Both the position numbers and the translations under genes were made by a program. This document shows, piece after piece, positions 54,011-64,000 of a stretch of DNA of 64,000 nucleotides; the first letter of the stretch is position 1, and every line of letters begins with the position of its first letter. This DNA is from Schistocephalus solidus (Eukaryota; Platyhelminthes; Cestoda; Diphyllobothriidea; Diphyllobothriidae): positions 1-64,000 of the forward strand of contig WEDG01002129.1 in the NCBI GenBank assembly GCA_017591395.1, read 5' to 3'. A model generated the notes under the pieces. It saw only the letters and a list, made by a program, of their open reading frames with translations. It was not told the origin of the DNA and did no database searches.

Positions 54011-54760
54011 TTTGCCGACAATTTTGGGGTTAGTGTCAGGACGCGGGACTAGTCAGCCTTGCTGGAATTTAACCCGAGTTCAGTTGTATTATGCGAAGGA
54101 TGCGTTTATATGACCATGTACCGCTGGGGGAGGAGAGCATAGAGGCTATTCCGACCATGACAAGCATGAACGAGGGCTAAGAAAGCAGCTTATGAATGAT
54201 GGTGCGCTGAATTCGCAAAAGAACTGTTTATTCGAGCGCAGAAACTAAGGAAGGCTACCGGAGAAGGATAAAGTCGGTACTGCCAACTGATTTGTTATGC
54301 ATACGCAAAAAGCAATTAGATTTATCAGAAAGGAACGGAAAAATGCACGTTGCAACAGGGCAGATCTGCTTGGCAGGTACTGTCTCTTCCAGGCAAACCC
54401 AAGTCGTCCTTTAGAGACCTACAGAGGCGAGTGTCTAAAATACCGGTAGCCTAATAACCGTATGGCCCCCAAATATACCGGTGGAAATATTGGTCAAACC
54501 TAGTAAGACGCGCTTTTAAATAGAAAATATCAATTGCAGGTTGAAATTGTCCTCAACCAGCACGCATGAGAAGCAGAAATGTGTACTGAACGAAGAATTC
54601 AATTCGTAGGTCGTTTCGGGTTCACATTCGAAAGCATCATCAGAGATAACAAGAGACAAGGACAGTGGATACACAGAGACTGCAGGCCGCTTCGTATTCA
54701 CATCAGGAAGCACCACCATAGAGAGCAACAGACGAGGTGCAGACTGCGAGGTAAAGCCTT
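54011..54760. other. Unannotated DNA
   Basis: No gene recognised; the missing upstream WDR59 exons were searched for here without success. Confidence 0.35.
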
Positions 54761-54764
54761 CACA

Positions 54765-54965
54765 GAACCTTTCGACCGTCGCATCCAACCATGTCCACCG
54801 TATGCCCCCAAATCATGGCGGGAGCAGGACGACCACTTGCGCCGCATCTCAGTCCTCTCTGACCCACTTTATGACCGATGGCGGGCTCGTGCACAGTGGC
54901 TGACAATGCTCATCTACGCGTGTTACACACACGCTTCGGTCATCACACAACGTACCAGAATTTCA
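54765..54965 (+). repeat. Diverged family P repeat
   Basis: Contains TCGACCGTCGCATCCAACCA, TGTCCACCGTATGC, CACTTGCGC and ATCTACGCGTGTTACACACA in family order, with a different middle. Confidence 0.55.
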
Positions 54966-57900
54966 CAGAGCCGTCAAGTACCAATAAAAACATCATATAC
55001 TATACTCGGAATGCGAAAAATGTCATAAAAGAAGCGTCATTTTGCAGAAGCTACCTCTACTTTCCGAAATACTGAGAAGCCTAAGAACTCGCATCACGCG
55101 GGACATTCAGAATCAACTATATGGCGGACTACGTATGCAGGTAGCGACGCGTCACAGGCGGAAATGGGGAATTATTATCCACAAAGTCCTAGTGTGGTTC
55201 CCTCAGGAGGGTCCATCCGAGCTGCAAAAGCCGGGTGACTAATCTAGCAATTAGACAGGTAACTCGCTTTCTGTTGTGAGACGGTAATTTATTTTCTACA
55301 GCCATGGGCTTCGGGGGCAAATTAGACCACAACAGTGGACAGACCCCGGCCGGTTCTCTGGTCGTCCAGAAACCCATCTAAGTCGTGACTTGCCAAAAGG
55401 CCATCGTGTGGGGTGGTTTGGTGAAGGAATGGTTTCTTGCGATATCTGGCTCCGAAGGCGGACGTCGCCACCACTGCCGCAGACACACCTGCTTCATCGC
55501 ATGGGAGTGTTGGAGAGCGACATCTATCCTGAATGCAGGACGGAAATGGGGACGCATGTACTGCGACGAGCCAAGGCAGTGCGGAAATACTCAAGTCTGC
55601 ACGGAAATCTGGATATACCGTTACACATCGCTGTCGTTTGAATAAGTTGTCAGGTCGTCATGATGCGGCGAGCCTGTTAGAGCGCTGCTGCATGAGCAAG
55701 AAATTAATATGTGGCCAAACTGTGAGGGGGTTTATGAGTCGGACTAAATGAAGAAAAGGAGAGCGCCAACCTTATCCGGACCCTATCCATTGTTTTTGTT
55801 AGGTTTAGCAGTCGCTTCCGGGTGGGAGGTCCGGTGGCTTTATCTCACGCCTTCCACTATGCGCGATGTCATTCCTAGCTGACCTGACCCACTTTTATGC
55901 GAACCCGCGAATGAGGCCGGTTCTGTGCGAGCCTTCATTACCACAGTAAAACTGATGCATGTTGAAACTACTGCGACATCCTAATAGTAAACGTTTGGAA
56001 AGTTGCCAATAGACCCGATAATTCGGTCATCCTACAGCTAACAAAATAGTATGTGACCGTACTAACCTGGCAACGAATGCTAACCATGACAAGCACAATT
56101 GGTAGATATAGGCTTGAGTTGGCTTGCAATATTGTCGCGTATTACACGCTGACCTATCCTTTGTTGCCTGAGCTGGGTCACATATTATGTTCGTGCCTCC
56201 ATCTTTTGGCATTAAATGCTTTGGAAATGAACAGCCGACAATGGTCCCCGAAACCTCAGCAACATTAAAAATCTGTTAAGGTGAACAATCTCAGTTTCTC
56301 AAATTATCATCCCAGAACTCTCACCTCCCACAAACGTGTGCCATGAAGTCTTATGACACTCTCATAGACCAAGGAGATGCCAAAAGGGTTCTCAAATACA
56401 CCAGAAGGTACTACTCTGTTGGTTGGTACGCCGTTACCTATTTGTCAGATCGAAAAACCTGCTCAGTTTGTAGCTAGTCTCCACTGAAGGTCACTCCACC
56501 AGTAGCCATAAGGGGACGTGCCGGCTAGTCGATTGACAATGTTTTTACATTCGATGGGCGTTACATCGTAAGAAAACATTGCCACAGGCAGAGAGAGAGA
56601 GAGAGAGAAAGAGAGAGTGAGAGAGAGCACGCGGTAAAATGGCGAGACGAGGAAGGTAAGAAAATGCAACTGAGCTGCTGAGCAAAACAAGACGAAGGGA
56701 AAAGTGAGGGGGATTGGGTGGAGGGACAGATGCGGTCCAACCCGCCACCAGGGCGACAGCAAGTTACAGAAAAGGATGCTATGACATCAACGATGTTGCT
56801 ACTATTTTCGGTCAGTATCTTCCCTAATGCTGCCTTCGGTCAAAATCAGGACATGCATTACGCATCGGGCTTTGCTAAACAGAGTAATAGGATGAGGTGG
56901 TGACTTGTGTTAGCTGGTTTTAAAAAGTTTTTATTAGTGGAGACTGAAAGCATTAAGATGGGAGTGATGGCTGTTTTCTTAAATTGAAGTCCTCCCGCTC
57001 ACGTAGTGTGCGGACGCACATTCAAAATCACTCAAATTCGTTAGTTCGATGAGTTTACTCCAATTCGTCCCTTCACCACAAATTAGACTTGCGGTCTTCC
57101 AATCGGCGTTTATCACTCAGGGTGTTTGAGTACCCCTTGATTTTTTCAAAGCTTAACGATAGGTGCGCAGCGCAGTCGCTTTACGCTTTGCCCCTCCCCA
57201 ACCCCACAGAAAAATCGACCTGAAATCAGCAAATTACGCAGTGCCAATAACGACTTATCTTATAACACATTCAATGAAATCTGATCCGGGTAAGATGGGG
57301 CTACTGCGGTATAATCCGAAAATATTTTAATCACGCCAGGAGACTGGCATTCGAATGCGAATCTTTCCAGCCGACTGCAAAGAAATCCCCTATAGACAAT
57401 GACTACTTATGCAGCATGTATTTTTCGTAATTCACAAAACATTCTTTTTGTACTCATCTAGTAGATATTCACTTCTGCTTCAAATTGTATATTATAAGAA
57501 AGGGCATATTTAGGTTTGGAAAAATGTTGCCAAATCCCGAATACTTTTGAACTCGAACTGCGGCTATAAGTGCACGTAGGGTTTTCAAACTACACGTTGT
57601 GTACTTCCGTATAAGAAATATTCTATATTCTTCCAGGCCAGAAAGAGCTCGCAAATTTTGAAATGTTGCATTTTTCATAGGCAACACTAATAAGCGGAGA
57701 AGAATCTGCATGAAGAGACATGTTCGGTCCTGAAATAGCGCAATTACAAATTTCTAAAACAGAAACAAACCCTTTCCGCAACATTACGATTTAAAAATAA
57801 AACGTAATGTGTTACTAAATGAGTATGGCAAAGAACATTTTCGGTATTTTTTCTACAAAATATACTTAAACTTATAGAAGAACCAAAAATTGATGGAATA

Positions 57901-58080
57901 AAATTCATAGTAATCAAAGAGTCATTTTTATCGTATGATTGTTGTTGGTAGCTGGAACGAAGCTCCTTCAAAGGCCGACATCCAGTTGTGATTAAAAAAT
58001 CGAGGGATTATGTTGAAGGAGGATCAATATTATAACCCAAATTATGTAATCTTTTCTAATCAGAAACACATTTCAGAATT
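54966..58080. other. Repeat-poor stretch without recognised genes
   Basis: Short ORFs occur on both strands at 55.2-55.7 kb without family resemblance. A (GA)n tract lies at 56,588-56,630. I see no WD-repeat exon in this stretch. Confidence 0.35.
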
Positions 58081-58680
58081 CGTTGATGAACGAAATTCAC
58101 TTTTTCCGTTATGCCTTGGAACTCACTCTCAATCCCACACAGCGGTTAGTATTGTAGATAGTTGAGCGATGCCGGAAAAGACGAGAGAGACTGGAATGAC
58201 CATTTAAGGGAGTGCTGGACCTTTGATCAACAGGTCATGGCTTCGAGTCTCCGGTGGTACATCATCTGGGGCTGGTTTTGACTGGCTGATGAGTCAGAAA
58301 TAACCAATCTAGTGACTTTTGTCTTCATCGGCAATGTTCAGCTGCCAAAACTACTAGCCGCTGTGTGGCTGCTAGCGGTGCCCAAGAAAGAAACACAAGG
58401 CAGAACGGAACAAGAGAGTTCCGTTTGGCGATCGGTGAGCGTTCGCCAACGAGTGTCAATATTCCCGATCTAAACCGGCACGACAACGAGCCCGTGGATC
58501 AATGGTTTGAGCTTGGACTTCGGAACAACAGGTTGCAGGTTCGACTCGCGGGTGGTGCACCACCTTGGGCTGGGTATAACTGGCTACTGAATACTGAGCC
58601 ACAAATGATTCTTCCAGTCTCCCTAGTCTTTGCCGGTAGTATTCATCTGCCTAGTAAAAAGACTGGTTAGACGTCTTCCT
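58080..58680 (+). repeat. Two tRNA-Arg-like SINE copies in tandem
   Basis: The first copy (58,080-58,340) has a damaged head. The second (58,378-58,680) has CCCGTGGATCAATGGTTTGA, TTGGACTTC and GGTTCGACTCGCGGGTGG, then GGCTGGGTATAACTGGCTAC. Upstream of the second head is a conserved lead (GAGAGTTCCG, CGATCGGTGAGCGTTC, TATTCCCGATCTAAACC) that other copies also carry, so it belongs to the element. Confidence 0.75.
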
Positions 58681-59177
58681 CAGAACTTCCTGAGTTCCAG
58701 TGCATGTCGCAGTTATGGTTTTGGGTAGCTAAAAAGGATCCGTGAAGGTAAAGCCGATTCTTTAGAAAAAATACAAAAAGTTTCGAAGCACTTCCACGGT
58801 TAAAAAACCAAAATATAAACAAGGCGAACGAGGTACGATTTCGGGATTCATAGCTGAGGCCCTTCGCAGCCAATGCAACAACAAGAGAAATAGATAGAGA
58901 AAGAGAGGTGGTCAGCGTTGACCGTCTCAGGGCTGAATTCATCCGGGTATGCTCCGAGTTCCTATGTTGTTTCAGCTTCCCTGGTCTCTACAATCTCATA
59001 ATTCCGACTGATTTACTCCATATTGGCTAGTTTCTCAGGAAATTAAAAAGCAACAACTCCATCTTCCAACTCCACCTTCCTCTAACACAACAGCACATAC
59101 AGCGGCTTTATAATGGCAGCGGAAACTGAATAACTCTCCAATGAGCTCAAGACGTACTTCGCGTGCGATGGAACACT

Positions 59178-59384
59178 CTAAGAGCAGATGAAAGGCACAT
59201 TAATGGGGTCGCGGATTTTGGAATCACGGCTGAGGCGATCGTACAACGGTTGGAGTAGCTGGTCTTCCAACATGACGGACCGAAATTCTGGACCCCGGAT
59301 GCGGACGATACCTTCGTATTCATCGAACGGGATCAGGTGCTGGAATTCAAAGAACACGCCAACGCCATTTTCCAAGACAAACAA
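59178..59384 (-). CDS. Unassigned exon-like ORF
   Basis: Minus-strand frame ending in a TAG at 59178-59180, reading GVGVFFEFQHLIPFDEYEGI and PEFRSVMLEDQLLQPLYDRL. An acceptor (CTTTGAATTCCAG) occurs in frame at about 59,332. Composition looks like real protein, more so than the overlapping + strand ORF. It would be the last exon of a gene upstream on this strand. I do not recognise the family. Confidence 0.35.
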   Translation of the reverse strand: MFVLENGVGVFFEFQHLIPFDEYEGIVRIRGPEFRSVMLEDQLLQPLYDRLSRDSKIRDPINVPFICS

Positions 59385-60420
59385 TTAACGATGGAGGAGG
59401 AAGGAAAAAAAACAGCTAGCCCTCCACGACCTCCCCTCCCTGTCACCAAGATTTGGTTGGCCTAAAAACTAGTGCTAAGGGAAGCCACAAATGTAGGTGC
59501 GTAAGGGCGTTATACCGGCATGTCGAGACGCCTTGTAGTTAACTGTAAGATAAGGTTGTCAAAATACAATATTTTGGACGGGCGCTCTGAGCATCTGGTT
59601 ACCCGCGAAACATCATCAGCCGATGCATGTGTGAACGCACGGACACAGAATTAAACGGGCCCAAAATTTTAGCGAGCGCTTCTGTACGTGTAAAAGGTCT
59701 CGGAAGCCGTCAGCCACCTTCTCACACCATTCGCAGTTGGAGTTGCAGACAGACCAGAGGCACAACCATCAGGAGCCAAGTCATGAGGCCGAAGGACCTA
59801 CTATCGCGCCAGAAAATGTCTAGTCTTTTACCGAATCTGGTGCAGTTGCAGAAAAGGTTACTACGCCGGAGAAACTGGGAGACTACACTGAACGCGAATG
59901 GCCAAGCACACGGCAGCTGACTGCTAGATCGCGCCTCAGTCAATACAGAAGCTGAGAGTGGAATAGTCTCCCCCATTAGATGTTAATTGCGAAGGAGACA
60001 CGAACACTGTAACAAGAGCTTTATTAGCCTAACATTTCAGATTATCAGTCGAATCCATCGGGACTGCTTCCTGAAACACAGATATTTCCTTCGACTGACA
60101 AAAGGTTGACTTAGGAAAAAAAGCAACATTCACTGATTTATTCGATGCCCAAGTGCGTAGGCATGTTAGGAACTTCCTTTAAATATCATAAAACCCAAGG
60201 TCAGCCGGATTAACATTTTCGACTTTGCTTCCGAGAGCTGCTGGGCTTGCTTGAGGACAGTAACTTGGAACTGCGCAGAAGATTGTTTTAAACCGACTCT
60301 AAAATTGATGGAAAGCACCTAGTCCCTATATTTTTTTGTAATTTACATAGCCCAGATTACAGTAAACGCTTTTGAACAGACTCCAGCAAATGTTAGAAGG
60401 CATGTCTGCCGAAACTGCCG
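59385..60420. other. Unannotated DNA
   Basis: ORFs on both strands at 59.6-60.0 kb overlap and are unassigned. The rest is A/T-rich and featureless. Confidence 0.35.
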
Positions 60421-60424
60421 CAGC

Positions 60425-60790
60425 TGGAATGGCCATTACTGGCTCATTAGTCATAATCAGCCAGGAATACCCAACCCGAGATGGTGCCCCACCCGAGGAT
60501 CGAACCCACGACCCGTTGATCAGAAGTTCAACGCTCTAACCAATGAGCCATGGGCTAGTTGTCTTGCTGGTTTAGATCGGGAAAATGGACATTCTTTAAT
60601 GACCGCTCAGCTATCGTTAACGGAACTCACTCATCCGATTCTGCCTTGGGGCTCATTTTCAAGCTCTGCAGGAACCGCACAGCGGTTGGTAGTATTAGAG
60701 GCTAGTTGACAATGTCTACAAAGACAAGAGAAACTGGAAAGGCCATTTATGGCTCATTAGCCATCATACCCAACCCTGATCTAAACCGGC
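60425..60790 (-). repeat. tRNA-Arg-like SINE (reverse) plus adjoining partial copy
   Basis: Reverse head at 60,557-60,491 (TTGGTTAGAGCGTTGAACTT, TGATCAACGGGTCGTGGGTT) with the body below it. Sequence from 60,595 to 60,790 repeats the lead and the AAAGACAAGAGAAACTGGAA end segment of another, broken copy. Confidence 0.7.
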
Positions 60791-60814
60791 CGGCTGCTTC
60801 ATTTTAACTCCTGT

Positions 60815-61080
60815 TTTTTTTTGCGGACCAGGGAGCGTGGTGGTATGTCACGCTAGCCACCTGCGCCCACTGCTACCTCTGGTCCTCTTGACTCTCTCGT
60901 GACATCAGGTCCAGGTGAAGGAGGAGGTAGTGTAGTAGAAACAGCACGAATCTACTATCACTATAACCGAATCCACGTGCAAATAACCGCGCTTGCCTCC
61001 AGCCTGACATGAAGCACGCGGTGTACATAGACGGAATGGACGGTCAAACTTTCATAATCACCCGTCTCAGTGCGACTGTC
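60815..61080 (-). repeat. Family P repeat (reverse)
   Basis: Read on the minus strand: TATAGTGATAGTAGATTCGT, CTACCTCCTCCTTCACCTGG, GATGTCACGAGAGAGTCAAG and GGGCGCAGGTGGCTAGCGTG, the family order. Confidence 0.7.
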
Positions 61081-61319
61081 TGTAAGAGGTCCAGATTGAG
61101 CCCTAAGGTGCAATGAGACAAGCATGTAGTCAGTGAACAGCCTTGCAATAATTTCCTCTTTACTTTGAAACTCTGAACCGAGAGCTCGTTCAAGTTATCG
61201 CATTGCGACCAGTAACCAATCCACGGAAGCGTTAGGAAGAAGAGAAACAGGAATAACTGTTTCTGGCCGGTTAGCCCTCATCAGGCAGTGGCGACGAAGG
61301 CCCAGGTGCTACCATATTA

Positions 61320-61490
61320 GAGGTTAAGCCATTTCCATGTGGTCGCAGTCAACAGAAGGCGAGTCCGATCGCACAAACGGGCCCTGAAGTCGGTCCAAAA
61401 CCCTCGCGGTTGGAATATCATTGGCTGGCGACGGTTAGCAGGCCAGAAATTGCCATTACATTGTCCGCAATGTTTTCCAGTAAAACTGTA
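61320..61490 (+). repeat. Partial SINE body
   Basis: ATTGGCTGGCGACGGTTAGC, CCAGAAATTGCCATTACA and CCGCAATGTTTTCC match the body of the tRNA-Arg-like SINE; the head is not intact. Confidence 0.5.
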
Positions 61491-63879
61491 GTAAAATAAA
61501 TCCAAAGTCCCTTTGTTGTAGCACGTACCTCTTCGAGTTTAAACCTAGACGACCTACTCCTCGGAAAGTAAAGAGTAATAATTTTCGTCGACTTTCTTGG
61601 TGTTTCGTCTGAAAACCCAAACCAGAAAAGCACTACATGCAATGAACACACACTCAACTTTCGGTTAAATTATATGCATTAACAGGCCGGCCATCAGGTC
61701 ATTTCTTCACTTAGGCTGAAGCTTTTCGCATTCTCCAGCGGAGGATGCCTATTTTTGAATAAACACTGATATGTCAGGCCCGGTCTGACAGGCCATGATA
61801 TGCTTCTCTGAATTTCAAAATTTTCTCACACCTGTCATTCAACTTCTTACGAGAATATTCAAGAGGAAGACTTTAAACAGCGTAGTCACACCCTCTGCAA
61901 GCACTTTTCTTTTTGAATTATAAATGAGATAGTTATCTCTCTTTCTCTCTCTCTCTCCTTAGAGGGAAGTGTTAAACACTAGCAGTTTGGCCATTCAAAT
62001 TCAAATAGTCGAGTAGTTTAAAGTTTTGGACTTGAACACACCTGGGTTTATCAACAATATTCACAGAGGACCAATTTGAGACGGCATGCATTTTGGACCA
62101 AAAGTTGCCTGGCATTATATGATTTGGAAACTTTTAGCATAGTTTTATTATTCTTGAGTTGCAAACGCATATGGTGGACTTTAAATGGGCCCTGGTAGGC
62201 TAAAATTTATTCGAGTGTCAAATGAGTTACGCCTAACAAATAAACTGCAATAAGAATCGCGTGGCGGTTGCATTTACCCAGTTGACATCAAGAAAACCAT
62301 ACAAATAATGAAACGATTAGAAATTGTGAGGTAGGCTTTCAGTGTTAACAGGCAGGTAAATGCTAACTTTCTCAGGTTCACACTGTTCCCACTTTTTGAT
62401 GCGATAGCAGAACGGCTTTGAGCAAAAGCAACATCAGACATAGTTGGTTAGGGTGGCGTGGCGAAGCATGAGGTACGAGTAAACCTCGAGTTCCTCTTAT
62501 CATTCAGGCATGGAGGAATAGGAGGGTGGTGGTGAGGAAAGTGGGCGAGGTGGATGGAGTGTACGGATGTTGTGGACACCAAAAGGCTAGGAAGGGGTTA
62601 ACGGGACTTGGCGGGGGAGATAGGGATGATGGGCGGTTATCAAGGGGGTAGAGCAAGGGTGGCTGTTGAGCCTGCACTAAGAACATCTGTGTGAGAGAAC
62701 TCTACAACTTATGGGCTATTTTCTTGGATAAGAAGTCATCCACACAATCTCATGTGATAACTACGATGCAGTATACCGTGGTCAACCTCGATTATCCGTC
62801 TATTCAATCGTTCCTAAACACCAATCAGCAGTAAGGAGGCGAGAAACTTGCTTCAAGTAATTAGGCATACCCCGGATAACGGATGAAACTGTGCTTCGGA
62901 TAAAACTCGCATTGTCAGTGGCTGCCCTTTCGAGAAAAGCCGAGGGTTCCCCAGGCCATGCACTCGGGTGAGTCATATATCGATCGACACACTGAGATGA
63001 ATGTTGCGTACAAAAATTCCAAGGCCAAATGGAAGAGTCAGCAGTCAATCTGAAGGGAATAATAGCAAACAGCGACCAGCAATTGGTACAAACGCCTGAC
63101 AATTAGTTATTTTTTTGGCTCGCTTAACAAGCTACCTGTTTTGAACATCTATTCCATCTCTGACGAAGAGCTGGGGGAACCGGTGTCGAAAATTTACAGA
63201 GCAGGTTTTTTTTTAATCTGCCAAATAAATTATTTGAACTCAACGTATATTTTTGGGGAAAACTAGCTTTCAATAATAATTTATATGCACTTTATGTCCC
63301 ACAGCTAGCTTTCAGGAGAGTTGTTTATACACCATGAAGGTTCTTGAAATGCCTGGTGGACGATATCCCTGTAGCATGGGGAGTATATTGCTAATTTTCA
63401 CATGCCTTAGGACTTTCGGCGCATTTCGTACCTAGGAGTAGCCTTTGAAGATGGCATGTTCCTCTAGAATAAATCAACCAGTGAGAAAACAGTAAAGGGA
63501 AAAGTTTTGTCGAGCCAAGAGAGCGAGCTTCCCCGGCCATTGTTGCCACGTGAGCTGCTAAAACCAACAACGCAATTTGAAAAATTTGCCTTAGAATGCA
63601 AACGGAACGGTGGTTCGGACTTCACTCGGATACAGGACAGATTCGGATGTACAGGAAAATTGTAAATAAAGTAGATTCAGGGAATAAGAATCCCTCAGAG
63701 ACAAAAAACATTGTCAGAGCACGGAAGAAGAAGAAGTGGATTTATCAATTAACTCACACAGCTGCCGGGCATAGTCGCGGTAGTTCAGTCAAAAGAGCAC
63801 CCTGAGACCGCCAGCTCCTGCTCTTCTGGCAACCAGCACTTATGAACTAAAGTCAGTGTCTACGGGATGCTTCACAGAC
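61491..63879. other. Repeat-poor end region
   Basis: A (TC)n tract lies at about 61,937-61,960. A minus-strand ORF of 100 codons at 62800-63102 is unassigned. No WD-repeat or other gene exon recognised. Confidence 0.35.
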
Positions 63880-63884
63880 GGCTC

Positions 63885-64000
63885 AAACACGGTATTTCGA
63901 CTGTCGATTTCGACGTGGTCCACCGTACGCTTCATAGCCGGATGTTGCAGGTACGGTGACTTGCGCGTGATTTAGTTAAAGTGATAGTAGAAATGCGCTG
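63885..64000 (+). repeat. Family P repeat, cut by window end
   Basis: Starts with the TTTCGACTGTCGATTTCGAC and GTCCACCGTACGCTTCATAG boxes and runs to the GTGATAGTAGAAATGCGCTG box at the last base. Confidence 0.75.

Noticed and set aside
1..64000. CRISPR arrays, bacterial operons or Shine-Dalgarno sites
   Set aside because: Gene structure is spliced and eukaryotic; no regular short repeat-spacer pattern was seen.

Overview
This is eukaryotic, intron-rich, repeat-rich DNA, most likely from a parasitic flatworm and, as an inference, a diphyllobothriidean-type tapeworm. The pointers are very short introns (32-42 bp, GT...TTTTAG type) in two neighbouring genes, animal-specific proteins (a BAF-complex HMG protein and a GATOR2 WD protein), and a dense mix of CR1-like, RTE-like and Penelope-like retroelements, a hAT transposon and tRNA-derived short repeats. 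Nothing prokaryotic, no CRISPR and no rRNA was seen. The species call is not proven by the sequence.

Layout. 1-5.6 kb: three copies of a CR1-like LINE; the third sits inside an exon of a small DUF4806-type gene made of nine short exons (about 3,470-5,514, + strand). 6.25-11.8 kb: a complete SMARCE1/BAF57 gene on the + strand (seven exons, about 1,106 residues), with a Pro/Gln-rich tail far longer than the vertebrate protein. 11.8-18.5 kb: intergenic DNA between convergent genes, holding a telomere-like degenerate repeat, a dispersed repeat ('family P') and an internally deleted hAT element with intact ends and an 8-bp target duplication. 18.5-53.4 kb: a WDR59 (GATOR2 subunit) gene on the - strand, spread over about 35 kb in at least eleven supported exons. 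Its C-terminal zinc-binding exon is at 18.5-19.3 kb, its RWD exon at 43.3-43.7 kb and its last WD repeats at 51-53.4 kb. The first WD-repeat exons were not found and may lie in small exons I missed or outside the window.

The WDR59 introns carry most of the mobile DNA: a Penelope-like remnant (24.6-25.6 kb), an RTE fragment (26.1-26.9 kb), an inverted repeat built from tRNA-like units (29.4-30.1 kb), a tandem array of family P repeats (32.1-33.6 kb) and a nearly full-length but broken RTE-like element with C2H2 zinc fingers downstream of its reverse transcriptase (33.6-38.2 kb, - strand). 53.5-64 kb is mainly tRNA-Arg-like SINE copies and family P copies, with one unassigned exon-like ORF at 59.2 kb.

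The genes act in different processes: SMARCE1 in SWI/SNF chromatin remodelling, WDR59 in amino-acid signalling to TORC1. Nothing suggests that they work together. Intron positions come from splice motifs, phase consistency and remembered family sequence, not from transcripts.
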